The notes beneath the pieces were generated by a model. That model made no database searches. It was not told the DNA's origin and saw nothing but the letters and a program-made list of their open reading frames with translations. 59,379 bases of DNA, taken from NCBI GenBank assembly GCA_019752115.1, contig JAIEMN010000020.1, positions 202,267 through 261,645 on the forward strand, given 5' to 3'. This document shows positions 49,651 to 57,213 of the stretch, piece after piece (position 1 is the first letter of the stretch; every line of letters starts with the position of its first letter). The translations under genes and the position numbers were made by a program. This DNA is from Gemmatimonadaceae bacterium (GTDB lineage Bacteria > Gemmatimonadota > Gemmatimonadetes > Gemmatimonadales > Gemmatimonadaceae).

Positions 49651-49866
49651 TGGGGAAGGGGCGACGCGCGAAAGCTATATACGCCTGATTTGGTCTTAAA
49701 GCGCTCCGCGTACTATTGCGGAGGCGCTGTAACCATCAACTGCTCATTTAGACGGATTTTCGCTAGGACTCACCGGTCTCGAAATGCTCGGACTGAGTAC
49801 CTGTACCCCAGTTCATTGGACCGCTCGGTACTAATTTGGGATTAGCCGGTTATGCCACAGGCTGGC
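49651..49866. other. Non-coding stretch of lower GC with hairpins
   Basis: About 215 bp between the zinc-ribbon gene and the YhaM-like gene, clearly less GC-rich than its surroundings. It contains AGCGCTCCGC and GCGGAGGCGCT (49697-49729), which form a hairpin with one bulge, TATATA (49675-49680, either strand) and several short self-complementary runs (GTACCTGTAC). It would hold the zinc-ribbon promoter on the minus strand. A small RNA is possible but unproven. Confidence 0.4.
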
Positions 49867-50868
49867 TCAGTCCCACGGCGCCGGGCGGCGCCAGATCCGG
49901 CGCGAGAGCCGCCAGGAGCGCTTGGCCGACATCTCGTTGGTCTCGCCGGGCGGGAACAGCTCCGCATCGCGGTATTCGTCGATGAAATCGGTGGCCTTCG
50001 CGCTCGCTTCGTCGGCCCAGTGCACGATCTCCGCTTCGGTCGTCATCGGCTGCACCGGGCTCCCGAACTCCAGCGCACCGTGATGCGACAGAATGAAGTG
50101 CAGCAGCTCATCGCGCTGCGCGTCGGTGAAGGGCACGCGGCTGTCGCGCAGGCGGCGATCGAACATCAGCGCGCCAAGCGTGACGTGGCCGAGGAGCATG
50201 CCGGTGGTGGTGTGCGAGAAGCCCTCGGGGTTCACGGCGTACGCCTCGACCTTGCCGATGTCGTGCAGCATGGCGCCGGCGATGACCAGATCCTGATCGG
50301 CTTTGCGCACGGTGCGCGCGATGTAGCGCGCGATGTCGGTCACTTCGAAGACATGCAGCAGCAGCCCACCGAGCTGCGCGTGATGCCCGTTCACCGCGCC
50401 CGGCGTGCGCTCGAACTGCACACGAAAGGCGTCGTCGGCAAAGAAGAGATCCACGGCGGCGCGCACGCGCGCTGACTTGATGCTGCCGCGCAGTTTGTCG
50501 AGCGCGTCCCAGACCTGTTCGGTGGGCGCATCGATGCGCGGCAGAAACGCGGTCGGATCGAACTGCTCAGGGAGCAGCACGCGGAGGGGCGCCTTGAGGT
50601 CGAGCTGCCGGCGGCGCGCGCCGGCGTCGCCGAACATCGCGACTTCGCCGATGACGGCCACGACCTTGCCCTTCTCCGCGCCTTGGGCCCACTCGAGCCG
50701 CTCCGACCAGATCGGCGCGGTCTCGATCACGCCCGTGCTGTTGGCGAGCGTCAACACGACAAAGGGATTGCCGGTCCGAGTGACCTTTTCGGCGCGGTCG
50801 CGGACGAGGAACTCCTGTTCGACGCGGGTGCCCACGGGCGCCTGCGCGAGGCTGATCGGGTGAGACAT
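49867..50868 (-). CDS. YhaM-like 3-prime-5-prime exoribonuclease
   Basis: 333 residues, the domain order of YhaM/CBF1: an N-terminal OB fold (EQEFLVRDRAEKVTRTGNPF, VIGEVAMFG) and a C-terminal HD domain (LGGLLLHVFEVTDIA, IAGAMLHDIGKVEAY, FILSHHGALEFG). YhaM enzymes degrade RNA and single-stranded DNA with manganese. No neighbouring gene suggests a dedicated substrate. The C-terminal 20 residues are basic (RSWRLSRRIWRR). Confidence 0.9.
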   Translation of the reverse strand: MSHPISLAQAPVGTRVEQEFLVRDRAEKVTRTGNPFVVLTLANSTGVIETAPIWSERLEWAQGAEKGKVVAVIGEVAMFGDAGARRRQLDLKAPLRVLLPEQFDPTAFLPRIDAPTEQVWDALDKLRGSIKSARVRAAVDLFFADDAFRVQFERTPGAVNGHHAQLGGLLLHVFEVTDIARYIARTVRKADQDLVIAGAMLHDIGKVEAYAVNPEGFSHTTTGMLLGHVTLGALMFDRRLRDSRVPFTDAQRDELLHFILSHHGALEFGSPVQPMTTEAEIVHWADEASAKATDFIDEYRDAELFPPGETNEMSAKRSWRLSRRIWRRPAPWD

Positions 50869-50994
50869 GGCTGAAAGATGGCGGGCGGCGTCACCGCGCC
50901 GTTAGCGGCGGGCGTCCAGCCGGGGCCCGCCGGGGGGGTCGGCCCTTGCGCCCGCCCCTCGACCGGGAGAGCGTTAATCAACTCTCTCAGCGCT

Positions 50995-51516
50995 ATGGCT
51001 ACTTCGACTCGTCCCATCCCCGACACCAAGGCCGTTCGGCCCGGTGGACACGCGCCCGACGTCAATGACGCCGAGCTGGCTGCCCTGCGGCTGTTCATCA
51101 TCATGTCGCGCGCCCATACGGCGGTCACCGCGCACGCCGCGGCGGATATCGCCAAGCATGGGCTGACGCTCGCCGAGTTCGGGATTCTGGAGGCGCTGTA
51201 CCATCGGGGGCCGATGCTGCTGGGCGAAGTGCAGAAGCGCATTCTCGTCTCGAGCGGCGGCATCACCTTCCTCGTGGACCGGCTCACGGCCAAGGGGCTC
51301 GTGGAGCGCCAGACCTGCGAGAGCGACCGCCGGGCGCGCTATGCCGCCCTCACGGAGAAGGGCACGACACTGGTGCGGGAGATCTTCCCCAGCCACGCCG
51401 CGGTGCTCACCCGGGCCCTGTCGGGGCTGTCGGTGGACGAACAGAAGGCGGTGACGGCCATGATCAAGACCATGGGGCTCGCCGCCGCCTCGATGCCGCT
51501 CCCCGACCAGGGCTGA
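50995..51516 (+). CDS. MarR family transcriptional regulator
   Basis: 173 residues from the ATG at 50995. After a disordered N-terminus of about 25 residues comes the MarR winged helix: GLTLAEFGILEALYHRGPML, EVQKRILVSSGGITFLVDRL and the wing ERQTCESDRRARYAALTEKG. Helices at both ends form the dimer. A GAGAG/CTCTC repeat lies just upstream of its ATG (50966-50988). The downstream YceI gene is often found beside MarR genes and may be its target. Confidence 0.92.
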   Translation: MATSTRPIPDTKAVRPGGHAPDVNDAELAALRLFIIMSRAHTAVTAHAAADIAKHGLTLAEFGILEALYHRGPMLLGEVQKRILVSSGGITFLVDRLTAKGLVERQTCESDRRARYAALTEKGTTLVREIFPSHAAVLTRALSGLSVDEQKAVTAMIKTMGLAAASMPLPDQG

Positions 51517-51531
51517 GCGGGGCCTTTCCCG

Positions 51532-51559
51532 AAAAAGCGCTCTTGACGGGCGCTTTTTT
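51532..51559 (+). terminator. Intrinsic terminator of the marR-type gene
   Basis: AAAAAGCGC (51532-51540) pairs perfectly with GCGCTTTTT (51550-51558) over a 9-nt loop, ending in six T residues. It starts 15 bp after the stop codon. Confidence 0.9.
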
Positions 51560-51571
51560 GTTGGGTATAAT
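51543..51571 (+). promoter_or_regulatory. Sigma70 promoter of the YceI gene, embedded in the terminator
   Basis: TTGACG (51543-51548), a 17-bp spacer and a perfect TATAAT (51566-51571). The -35 box lies in the terminator loop and the spacer is its 3-prime arm and T-run. Downstream, GAGAT-N5-ATCTC (51583-51597) could be an operator near the transcript start. Confidence 0.85.
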
Positions 51572-51620
51572 ACTCACAGCTGAGATAAACGATCTCCAAC
51601 AACTCCTAAGTGAGGTTCCT

Positions 51621-52145
51621 ATGCTGTGGCACTTCGACCCCGCGCACTCCCAGATCCAGTTCTCCGTGAAGCACATGGGCATCTCCACCGTGCGCGGCAC
51701 GTTCCAGGCCTTCACCGGCGAGATCGATGAGCAGGACGGCCAGGTGAAGACGGTCTCGGTGGACATCGATGTCGCGAGCCTCAGCACGGCCAACGAGCAG
51801 CGCGACGGCCACCTCAAGAGCCCGGACTTCTTCGACGTGGCGACCTACCCCACCGCGAGGTTCGTGCTCACGCAGTTCACGCGCGCGGGCGACGACGTCA
51901 CCGCCACCGGCGACCTGACGATCCGCGGCGTGACCAAGCCGGTCACCTTGAAGGGCGAAATCGGCGGCCCGGCCAAGGATCCGTGGGGGAACGAGAAGGT
52001 CTCGGCGGTGCTCGAGACCAAGATCAGCCGCAAGGAGTTCGGCCTCACCTGGAACGTGGCGCTCGAAGCGGGCGGCGTGCTGGTGAGCGATGAGGTGAAG
52101 CTGCATATCGACGTGCAGGCGGCGGTGGCCGTCGCGGCAGCGTAA
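51621..52145 (+). CDS. YceI-like lipocalin-fold protein
   Basis: 174 residues from the ATG at 51621, with GAGG upstream. WHFDPAHSQIQFSVKHMGIS and GTFQAFTGEI open the YceI fold; KSPDFFDVATYPTARFVLTQ and DLTIRGVTKPVTL are its conserved core. YceI proteins bind long isoprenoid or lipid molecules in a beta-barrel. Unlike many, it has no signal peptide, so it is probably cytoplasmic. A strong promoter precedes it and a 56-bp perfect palindrome follows 15 bp after the stop. Confidence 0.93.
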   Translation: MLWHFDPAHSQIQFSVKHMGISTVRGTFQAFTGEIDEQDGQVKTVSVDIDVASLSTANEQRDGHLKSPDFFDVATYPTARFVLTQFTRAGDDVTATGDLTIRGVTKPVTLKGEIGGPAKDPWGNEKVSAVLETKISRKEFGLTWNVALEAGGVLVSDEVKLHIDVQAAVAVAAA

Positions 52146-52230
52146 AACCCGTCAACCCCGAACCCTATAACACCAAACCCCAAACTGATCAGTTTGGGGT
52201 TTGGTGTTATAGGGTTTGGAGTTCTTGGGT
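52144..52230. repeat. Zero-loop perfect palindrome in a convergent gap (TTTGGGG family)
   Basis: A perfect 56-bp palindrome (28-bp arms, 52161-52216) is centred on TGATCA with no loop. The half-arm reads AACCCTATAACACC then AAACCCCAAACTGA. Outer words AAAACCC and GGGTTTT extend the pairing. It fills the 87-bp gap between the YceI stop (plus) and the propeller lipoprotein stop (minus). Confidence 0.95.
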
Positions 52231-52232
52231 TT

Positions 52233-53315
52233 TTACTTCTTCCAGTCCGCAACGAAGAGGTTCGTTTCCGTCGCGATCTTGTCATGCCGATTGCTCGCCC
52301 AGAGCAGCTTCTTGCCATCGGGGCTGAACATCGGGAAGCCGTCGAAGACGGGGCTCGTCGTGATCTGCTCGAGGCCGGTGCCGTCGAGGTTCACGACGTA
52401 GAGATCGAAGTTGCCGCTGCGCGGATTCTTGTGATTGCTCGAGAAGATGATCTGCTTGCCGTCGGGGGTCCATGACGGGCCGAAGTTCGCACCACCGAGC
52501 TTGGTGATCTGGCGTTGGTTGCTGCCGTCGGCGTTCATGACGAACAGCTCCATGCGGTTCGGGCGGATCATGCGCTTCTTGAGCAGATCCTTGTACGCCT
52601 GCAGGTCCTTGTCGTTGTCGTAGTGCCAGGCGCGGTAGACGATCTGCTTGTCATCGGGGCTCCACCACGGGCCGCCGTCGTAGCCGGGCGTCGTGGTGAG
52701 GCGCTTCATGTCGGTACCGTCGACATTCATCGTGTAGATGTCGAGGTCACCGTCCTTGAGGCTCGTGAACACGATCTTCTTGCCATCGTGGCTGAGCACG
52801 CCCTCGGCGGTGTACACGCCGAAGTTCGTGAGGCGCTTCATGTCCTTGCCATCGATGCCGACGGTGTAGATGTCGTACGGATCGATGCCCCACACGTAGC
52901 CGTTGCTCGGATCGGGCTTGGGCGGGCAGGCCGTATCGGCGGCGTGCGTGGCGCCAAAGAAAAGGCGCTTGGTGCCCGGCAGGAACCAGCCGCAGGTCGT
53001 CTTGCCGCCGCGCGAGACCTTGGTGAGGCCGCTGCCATCGGCGTTCATCACGTACTGCTGATCGCAGGTGCGGCCGTCCCGCGTGCTCTGGAAGGTGATC
53101 ATCTTGCCGTCGGCGCTCCAATACGCTTCGGCGTTCTCGCCGCCGTTGGTGAGCTGCACGAGGTTGGACAGATGACGCTCGCCCGAATCGGGGGCGACGG
53201 CGATGCGGGTGGTGCCGTTGAGGGCCGGAGCGGCGGTGGCCGCCGGGCGGCTGGAGCTCGAGCACGCGGCGACCGTCGCGACCAGCGCGGCGCCGAGGAT
53301 CAGGGGACGGGTCAT
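52233..53315 (-). CDS. PD40/TolB-like beta-propeller lipoprotein
   Basis: 360 residues. The N-terminus ends in ATVAAC, a lipobox with Cys18. Six PD40-type repeats follow, each with the xxWSPDGKxI pattern: YWSADGKMITFQST, LSHDGKKIVFTSLKDGD, WSPDDKQIVYRAW, WTPDGKQIIFSSN and FSPDGKKLLWASN. DIYTMNVDGTDMKRLT is the typical strand pair between them. Such proteins resemble the C-terminal half of TolB but here lack its N-domain. The role is unknown. Confidence 0.88.
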   Translation of the reverse strand: MTRPLILGAALVATVAACSSSSRPAATAAPALNGTTRIAVAPDSGERHLSNLVQLTNGGENAEAYWSADGKMITFQSTRDGRTCDQQYVMNADGSGLTKVSRGGKTTCGWFLPGTKRLFFGATHAADTACPPKPDPSNGYVWGIDPYDIYTVGIDGKDMKRLTNFGVYTAEGVLSHDGKKIVFTSLKDGDLDIYTMNVDGTDMKRLTTTPGYDGGPWWSPDDKQIVYRAWHYDNDKDLQAYKDLLKKRMIRPNRMELFVMNADGSNQRQITKLGGANFGPSWTPDGKQIIFSSNHKNPRSGNFDLYVVNLDGTGLEQITTSPVFDGFPMFSPDGKKLLWASNRHDKIATETNLFVADWKK

Positions 53316-53404
53316 ATCAGAGCAGGAGGGGCGGAAATACGGATGGGGAGAACCGTATCGCGGGATGGAGGGGCCGCCAATCAGGGATTTTACCTAGAGA
53401 CCAA

Positions 53405-53497
53405 ACCCGAAACCCCATCCCGAAACCCAAACCCCAAACTGATCGGTTCGCAGACCTGATCAGTTTGGGGTTTGGGTTTCGGGATGGGGTTTCGGGT
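53405..53497. repeat. Perfect 40-bp-arm intergenic palindrome (TTTGGGG family)
   Basis: The arms 53405-53444 and 53458-53497 are perfectly complementary over 40 bp with a 13-nt loop. The arm is made of ACCCGAAACCCCATCCCG and AAACCCAAACCCC, then AAACTGATC. It contains AACTGATCGGTT (53437-53448), the core shared with the 49.2-kb copy. It lies between ctpA and the propeller gene, both on the minus strand, 4 bp after the ctpA stop. Confidence 0.95.
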
Positions 53498-53500
53498 AGG

Positions 53501-55108
53501 CTAATTCCCGCTCTTCTTCACCGGCGCCTTGGCCACCGGCATCGCCGTGCCGGCCACCGTGAACAGATCCTTCTGGGTCGTGCTCTTCTTCATGAGCTCG
53601 AGCGCCTTGCGGAGCTGGTTGTCGTCCTTGAGGCTGCGGCGGCGAACCAACGTGTCACCGAAGGCCACCTTGGCGACGCGCTCTTCGACGTAGCGGTCCA
53701 CGTCCGTCGCGCCGGCGTCCCAGACGGTCTTGTCGATCTTCACGGTGTCGGCGACGAGCTTCTGCCACACCTGATCGCGCCAGGCGGTGTTGTACGTGAA
53801 GGTCGGCGTCACCTTCCCCTTCTGCGCTTCGGCCACGGCCGACACCGCGTTCAGGTACTTCTGAATGTTCGGCGCGAGCTGGCGGCGGAGCTGCTGCTCG
53901 GGGGTGGTGAGCGTATCGGGCGGCACGATCACGTCCGGCGTGATGGCGCCACCGCCGTAGAGCGTGCGGCCGGCCGCGCTCTTGAACGTCGGGCGCGCCT
54001 TGCGGACGGAGTCGGTCTCCATCGAATCGGGCAGGACCTCGAGGAACTGGCCATCAGCCGTGAACTTGCGCTCCTTCTGAATGGAGCGGCCGCTCGGCGT
54101 GTACCACTTGCCGGTCGTGATCTTGAGGGCGTAGCCGCCATCGAGATTGTAGACGCTCTGCACGAGTCCCTTGCCGAAGCTGGTCGTGCCGAGGACGAGC
54201 GCGCGGTCGTAGTCCTGCAGCGCGCCGGTCACGATCTCCGACGCCGACGCCGAGCCACCATCGACCATGACGATGAGCGGGATGTCGGGCATGAGCGGAT
54301 CGACCTGCGCGACGTACTTCTCGAACTCGCCGCGGCCGCGCACCGAGAGCAGTTCCTTCCCCTTGGGGAGGAAGAGATTGGACATCGAGAACGCTTCCTC
54401 GAGAATGCCGCCGGGGTTGCCGCGGAGGTCGAGGATGATGCCCTTGGCGCCCTGCTTCACGAGCGCCTTGGTGTTGTTGACGATGTCTTCGGTGGTCTGC
54501 TCGGAGAAGCGCGTGAGCGGGATGTACCCGGTCTTCTCGTCGAGCATCATGGCGTACGGCACGGCCGGGACGTGAATCTCGGCGCGCTTGAAGTTCATCT
54601 TGATGGGCTGGTTCACGCCAAGGCGCAGGAACGTCACCGTGACCGGCGTCCCGATGGGGCCGAGGAGGTGGTTCTGCACTTCCTGCGTGTTGAAGCCGCG
54701 CGCGTTGACGGTGTCGATGATCGCGATGCGATCGCCTTCCTGCACGCCGCCGCCTTCCGCCGGTGAGTTGGGGAAGACCTTGTCGACGATGACGTAGTCG
54801 CCCGACTTCACGATCTGCATGCCGATGCCGGCATAGCGCCCGTTCGTATTGCGCGAGAACTCGGCGAGCTGCTTGGGGGTGAAAAGCTCGGTGTAGGGAT
54901 CGTTGAGCTCCTTCACGAGGCCGCGGGCGGCCTTCTCGTAGAGCATCTGCGCGTCGAGGGTATCCACGTACCGCAGGGCGACGAACGTCAGCACCTGGTC
55001 GAGGAGTTGGGCGCCCCCGCGGGTCTGGCGCTGCTGCAGGGCAAAGCCCGAGGCGACCAGCGGTACGGTGACGAGGGCGGCCAGGGCGGCCATGCGCTTA
55101 CGGGTCAT
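53501..55108 (-). CDS. C-terminal processing peptidase, S41 family
   Basis: 535 residues with an N-terminal membrane or signal segment (MAALAALVTVPLVASGFAL). A PDZ domain spans about 95-175 (YAGIGMQIVKSGDYVIVDKV, VQEGDRIAIID). The protease core has the catalytic Ser in VMVDGGSASASEIVTGAL and Lys in LGTTSFGKGLVQSV. The C-terminal 170 residues are helical. CtpA-type proteases trim or degrade periplasmic proteins, often with an adaptor; none is obvious here. Confidence 0.94.
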   Translation of the reverse strand: MTRKRMAALAALVTVPLVASGFALQQRQTRGGAQLLDQVLTFVALRYVDTLDAQMLYEKAARGLVKELNDPYTELFTPKQLAEFSRNTNGRYAGIGMQIVKSGDYVIVDKVFPNSPAEGGGVQEGDRIAIIDTVNARGFNTQEVQNHLLGPIGTPVTVTFLRLGVNQPIKMNFKRAEIHVPAVPYAMMLDEKTGYIPLTRFSEQTTEDIVNNTKALVKQGAKGIILDLRGNPGGILEEAFSMSNLFLPKGKELLSVRGRGEFEKYVAQVDPLMPDIPLIVMVDGGSASASEIVTGALQDYDRALVLGTTSFGKGLVQSVYNLDGGYALKITTGKWYTPSGRSIQKERKFTADGQFLEVLPDSMETDSVRKARPTFKSAAGRTLYGGGAITPDVIVPPDTLTTPEQQLRRQLAPNIQKYLNAVSAVAEAQKGKVTPTFTYNTAWRDQVWQKLVADTVKIDKTVWDAGATDVDRYVEERVAKVAFGDTLVRRRSLKDDNQLRKALELMKKSTTQKDLFTVAGTAMPVAKAPVKKSGN

Positions 55109-55239
55109 GCGGGTCTCGGTTTGGAGGACCTTGGAAGGTACAGGCTACTTCTAACGTACGCTGAGGATGGACCGCTGTTCCTTGTCGGGGCGGCGGGGGC
55201 CTCGGGCTCTGCGACTGGGATCTGTTCGGATCGGTCGAT

Positions 55240-55450
55240 CAGAAGTCGGACTCGGGACAACTATGGACGATGGGAGTCGGGATCGGGCTCGGAGGTGGGG
55301 GTCGGAGTGGTAGGGATGGGGCTTGCTGCGTGAAGGGCATTTTAAAGCCAGTGTCGAAGCAGAAAGACGCCACCAGTACTCCGACCCCGACTTCCGAGCC
55401 CGATCCCGACTCCCACTGTCCATAGTTGTCCGTAGACCGACGTCCGAGAG
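55240..55450. repeat. Long intergenic palindrome (GGACAACTATGGA family)
   Basis: GGACAACTATGGA (55255-55267) pairs exactly with TCCATAGTTGTCC (55419-55431). The inner GGGAGTCGGGATCGGGCTCGG block (from 55272) pairs with 55381-55414. The 60-nt apical region contains CTTGCTGCG (55322-55330), as in the 19-kb copy. It lies in the 363-bp gap (55109-55471) between the RepA-like gene and ctpA, both minus; the rest of the gap shows nothing I recognise. Confidence 0.92.
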
Positions 55451-55471
55451 AGCGCCGGACGCCGCCTCCCA

Positions 55472-56329
55472 TCAGCCCTCTTCCCGCGGCCTCGATCCCA
55501 GCACGTAGTCCACCGCCCACTGCCGCTCGTACTGCCGGATTCCGATGTCCCGCACCAGTCCCGCCGAGAGCAGCATTTCGTGCGCCGGCTGGAGGACGCG
55601 CTGGAGGTGCGAGGGGTAGCGCTGGGTCAGGGGGAGCTGCTCGGCGAGGCGCTCGAGGGGGATGCGCCAGCTGAGGCGGCCGTCGGCGCGGGCGACCTCG
55701 AGGATGCGGTAGAGGCGCCGGGCGACGGGGCTCGAGAGGGCGTGGTAGCGGCTGGCGGAGAGGGTCACGACGTGCCGGGCGGCGAGGTTCGCGCGCAGGG
55801 TGGCACTGAGGGTGACCCGGGCGTCGCCGGGCTCGCCGGCGGCGAGGTTGCCGAAGAGGTGGAGCTGTTCGCGGTCGGCGACGCGGCGGCGCTGGACGCT
55901 GACGGTGCTGAGGACCGTGAAGCTCAGGTCCTCGTGGCCGCTGGCGGCGCTCCAGTAGGCCCCGATGCTTTCGAGCGTGGTGCGCTCGAGGCGGGTGAGG
56001 GCGGCGCGGAGCTGCTCGTAGGTGCGGCCGTCGGCGCGGCGCCCCATGGAGCGGAGGAAGGCGTGGAGCGTGAAGGTGATCGCCCCATCGGCGGGGGAGC
56101 CGGCCTCATGGTAGCGATGCAGCAGCTCCACGTAGACGTCCTGATCGAACGTCCCGGGGAGGCGATCGCCCGGCGCGGGGATCACCCGCCAGCGCCCGCC
56201 GTTGTCGGTCGTGAACGACACGGGGGCGTCATCGGCGGAGTCGCTCAAGCGGAAGAGCGGCAGCTCTTCGATCGAGCGGTCGAGTACGACACCACGGACA
56301 GAGGGCCGACGACGGGCAGCGAGGGTCAT
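55472..56329 (-). CDS. Plasmid RepA-type replication initiator-like protein
   Basis: 285 residues. It has the layout of the replication initiator protein A family: an N-terminal FDQDVYVELLHRYHEAG with TFTLHAFLRSMGRRADGRTY, then EQLRAALTRLERTTLESIGA, and a C-terminal winged-helix part (LSSPVARRLYRILEVARADG, LAEQLPLTQRYPSHLQRVLQ). Such proteins bind iterons at plasmid origins. I see no iterons, parA or parB here, so on this chromosome it may be a transcription factor or relic. It starts 61 bp after the S51 peptidase gene. Confidence 0.65.
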   Translation of the reverse strand: MTLAARRRPSVRGVVLDRSIEELPLFRLSDSADDAPVSFTTDNGGRWRVIPAPGDRLPGTFDQDVYVELLHRYHEAGSPADGAITFTLHAFLRSMGRRADGRTYEQLRAALTRLERTTLESIGAYWSAASGHEDLSFTVLSTVSVQRRRVADREQLHLFGNLAAGEPGDARVTLSATLRANLAARHVVTLSASRYHALSSPVARRLYRILEVARADGRLSWRIPLERLAEQLPLTQRYPSHLQRVLQPAHEMLLSAGLVRDIGIRQYERQWAVDYVLGSRPREEG

Positions 56330-56390
56330 CGGGGGAGGAAGTTGGTCACGCGCCTCGCATACAGCAACTGGCTGCGAACAACTGGCCGGC

Positions 56391-57188
56391 TCAGATCATC
56401 TCGGGCTTGAGCTCGTGCTCCACCACTTTGCCGTTCTCGAGCGTCACGTGATAGACGCGCGCTTCGGCGCGGGTGCCCACGATGCGCTTGGGCTGCTCGT
56501 CTTCGAAGTAGATGCCGGCGTCGTTGTCGCAGGCAAAGCCGGGCTTCATTTCGCCCGAGCCGATGAGCTTGTGGTAGAGCGGGCGGCGGCCGGCTTCGGC
56601 GTCGTAGTGCGGGCAGTGGCTCCCCTTCAGGAAGCCCATGCACTTCACCACGCTCAGCGCCTTGGGGCGCGAGTCGGTGGTGCCTTCCTCGAACCAGCAG
56701 AGGGAGCCGGCGCTGGCGCCACCCAGGACGATGCCCTTCTCCCAGGCCTGGCGGAGGAGCACGTCCACGCCCTGCGCCTTCCAGATGGCCTGCTGATTGA
56801 GCGTGTTGCCGCCGCTCACGACGATGGCATCGGCCGAGAAGATGACTTCATCGAAGCCCTGCGTTTGCGACAGGCTTTCGATGAACATGGGCTGCACGAA
56901 CGGCTCGACGTTGAGCGGCGCGCAGCTCTGGTAGAAGCCGAGGATCGCGTCGGGGCTGTCGGCGCTGGCCGTGGGGAGGAAGAGCACGCGCGGCCGCGCC
57001 TTGCCGGTGAGCTGCGCCATATAGGCGATGAACTTCGTGCGGAACCCGCCGCCGGCGATGAGGATCTTCTTGGTGGCGCGGGGGGCAGTCGAATCGGTCA
57101 TGACGGGTTCGGCGCTGAGCAGGGAGGGCGTGGCCAGGGCCGCGGCGGTCAGGGTCGCGGTGCTGGAGACGAAATCGCGGCGGTGCAT
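56391..57188 (-). CDS. S51 family peptidase (cyanophycinase / dipeptidase E-like), exported
   Basis: 265 residues from the ATG at 57186-57188. The N-terminus MHRRDFVSSTATLTAAALA looks like a twin-arginine signal. The core has KKILIAGGGF, VLFLPTASADSPD, AIVVSGGNTL and the nucleophile elbow VLGGASAGSLCWF with Ser159; a His lies in KGSHCPHYD. S51 peptidases cleave Asp-containing dipeptides or cyanophycin. No cyanophycin synthetase gene is nearby, so the dipeptidase role is more likely. Confidence 0.88.
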   Translation of the reverse strand: MHRRDFVSSTATLTAAALATPSLLSAEPVMTDSTAPRATKKILIAGGGFRTKFIAYMAQLTGKARPRVLFLPTASADSPDAILGFYQSCAPLNVEPFVQPMFIESLSQTQGFDEVIFSADAIVVSGGNTLNQQAIWKAQGVDVLLRQAWEKGIVLGGASAGSLCWFEEGTTDSRPKALSVVKCMGFLKGSHCPHYDAEAGRRPLYHKLIGSGEMKPGFACDNDAGIYFEDEQPKRIVGTRAEARVYHVTLENGKVVEHELKPEMI

Positions 57189-57213
57189 GGCAGCAGGGGT
57201 TGGGGGCGACAGC

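Noticed and set aside
19303-55450. GGACAACTATGGA elements as ordinary MITEs or insertion sequence remnants
   Set aside because: I see no target-site duplication, terminal consensus or transposase; the idea is not excluded but has no direct support.
55472-56329. Evidence for an integrated plasmid or prophage
   Set aside because: No integrase, par genes, iterons, phage genes or att-like repeats flank the RepA-like gene.
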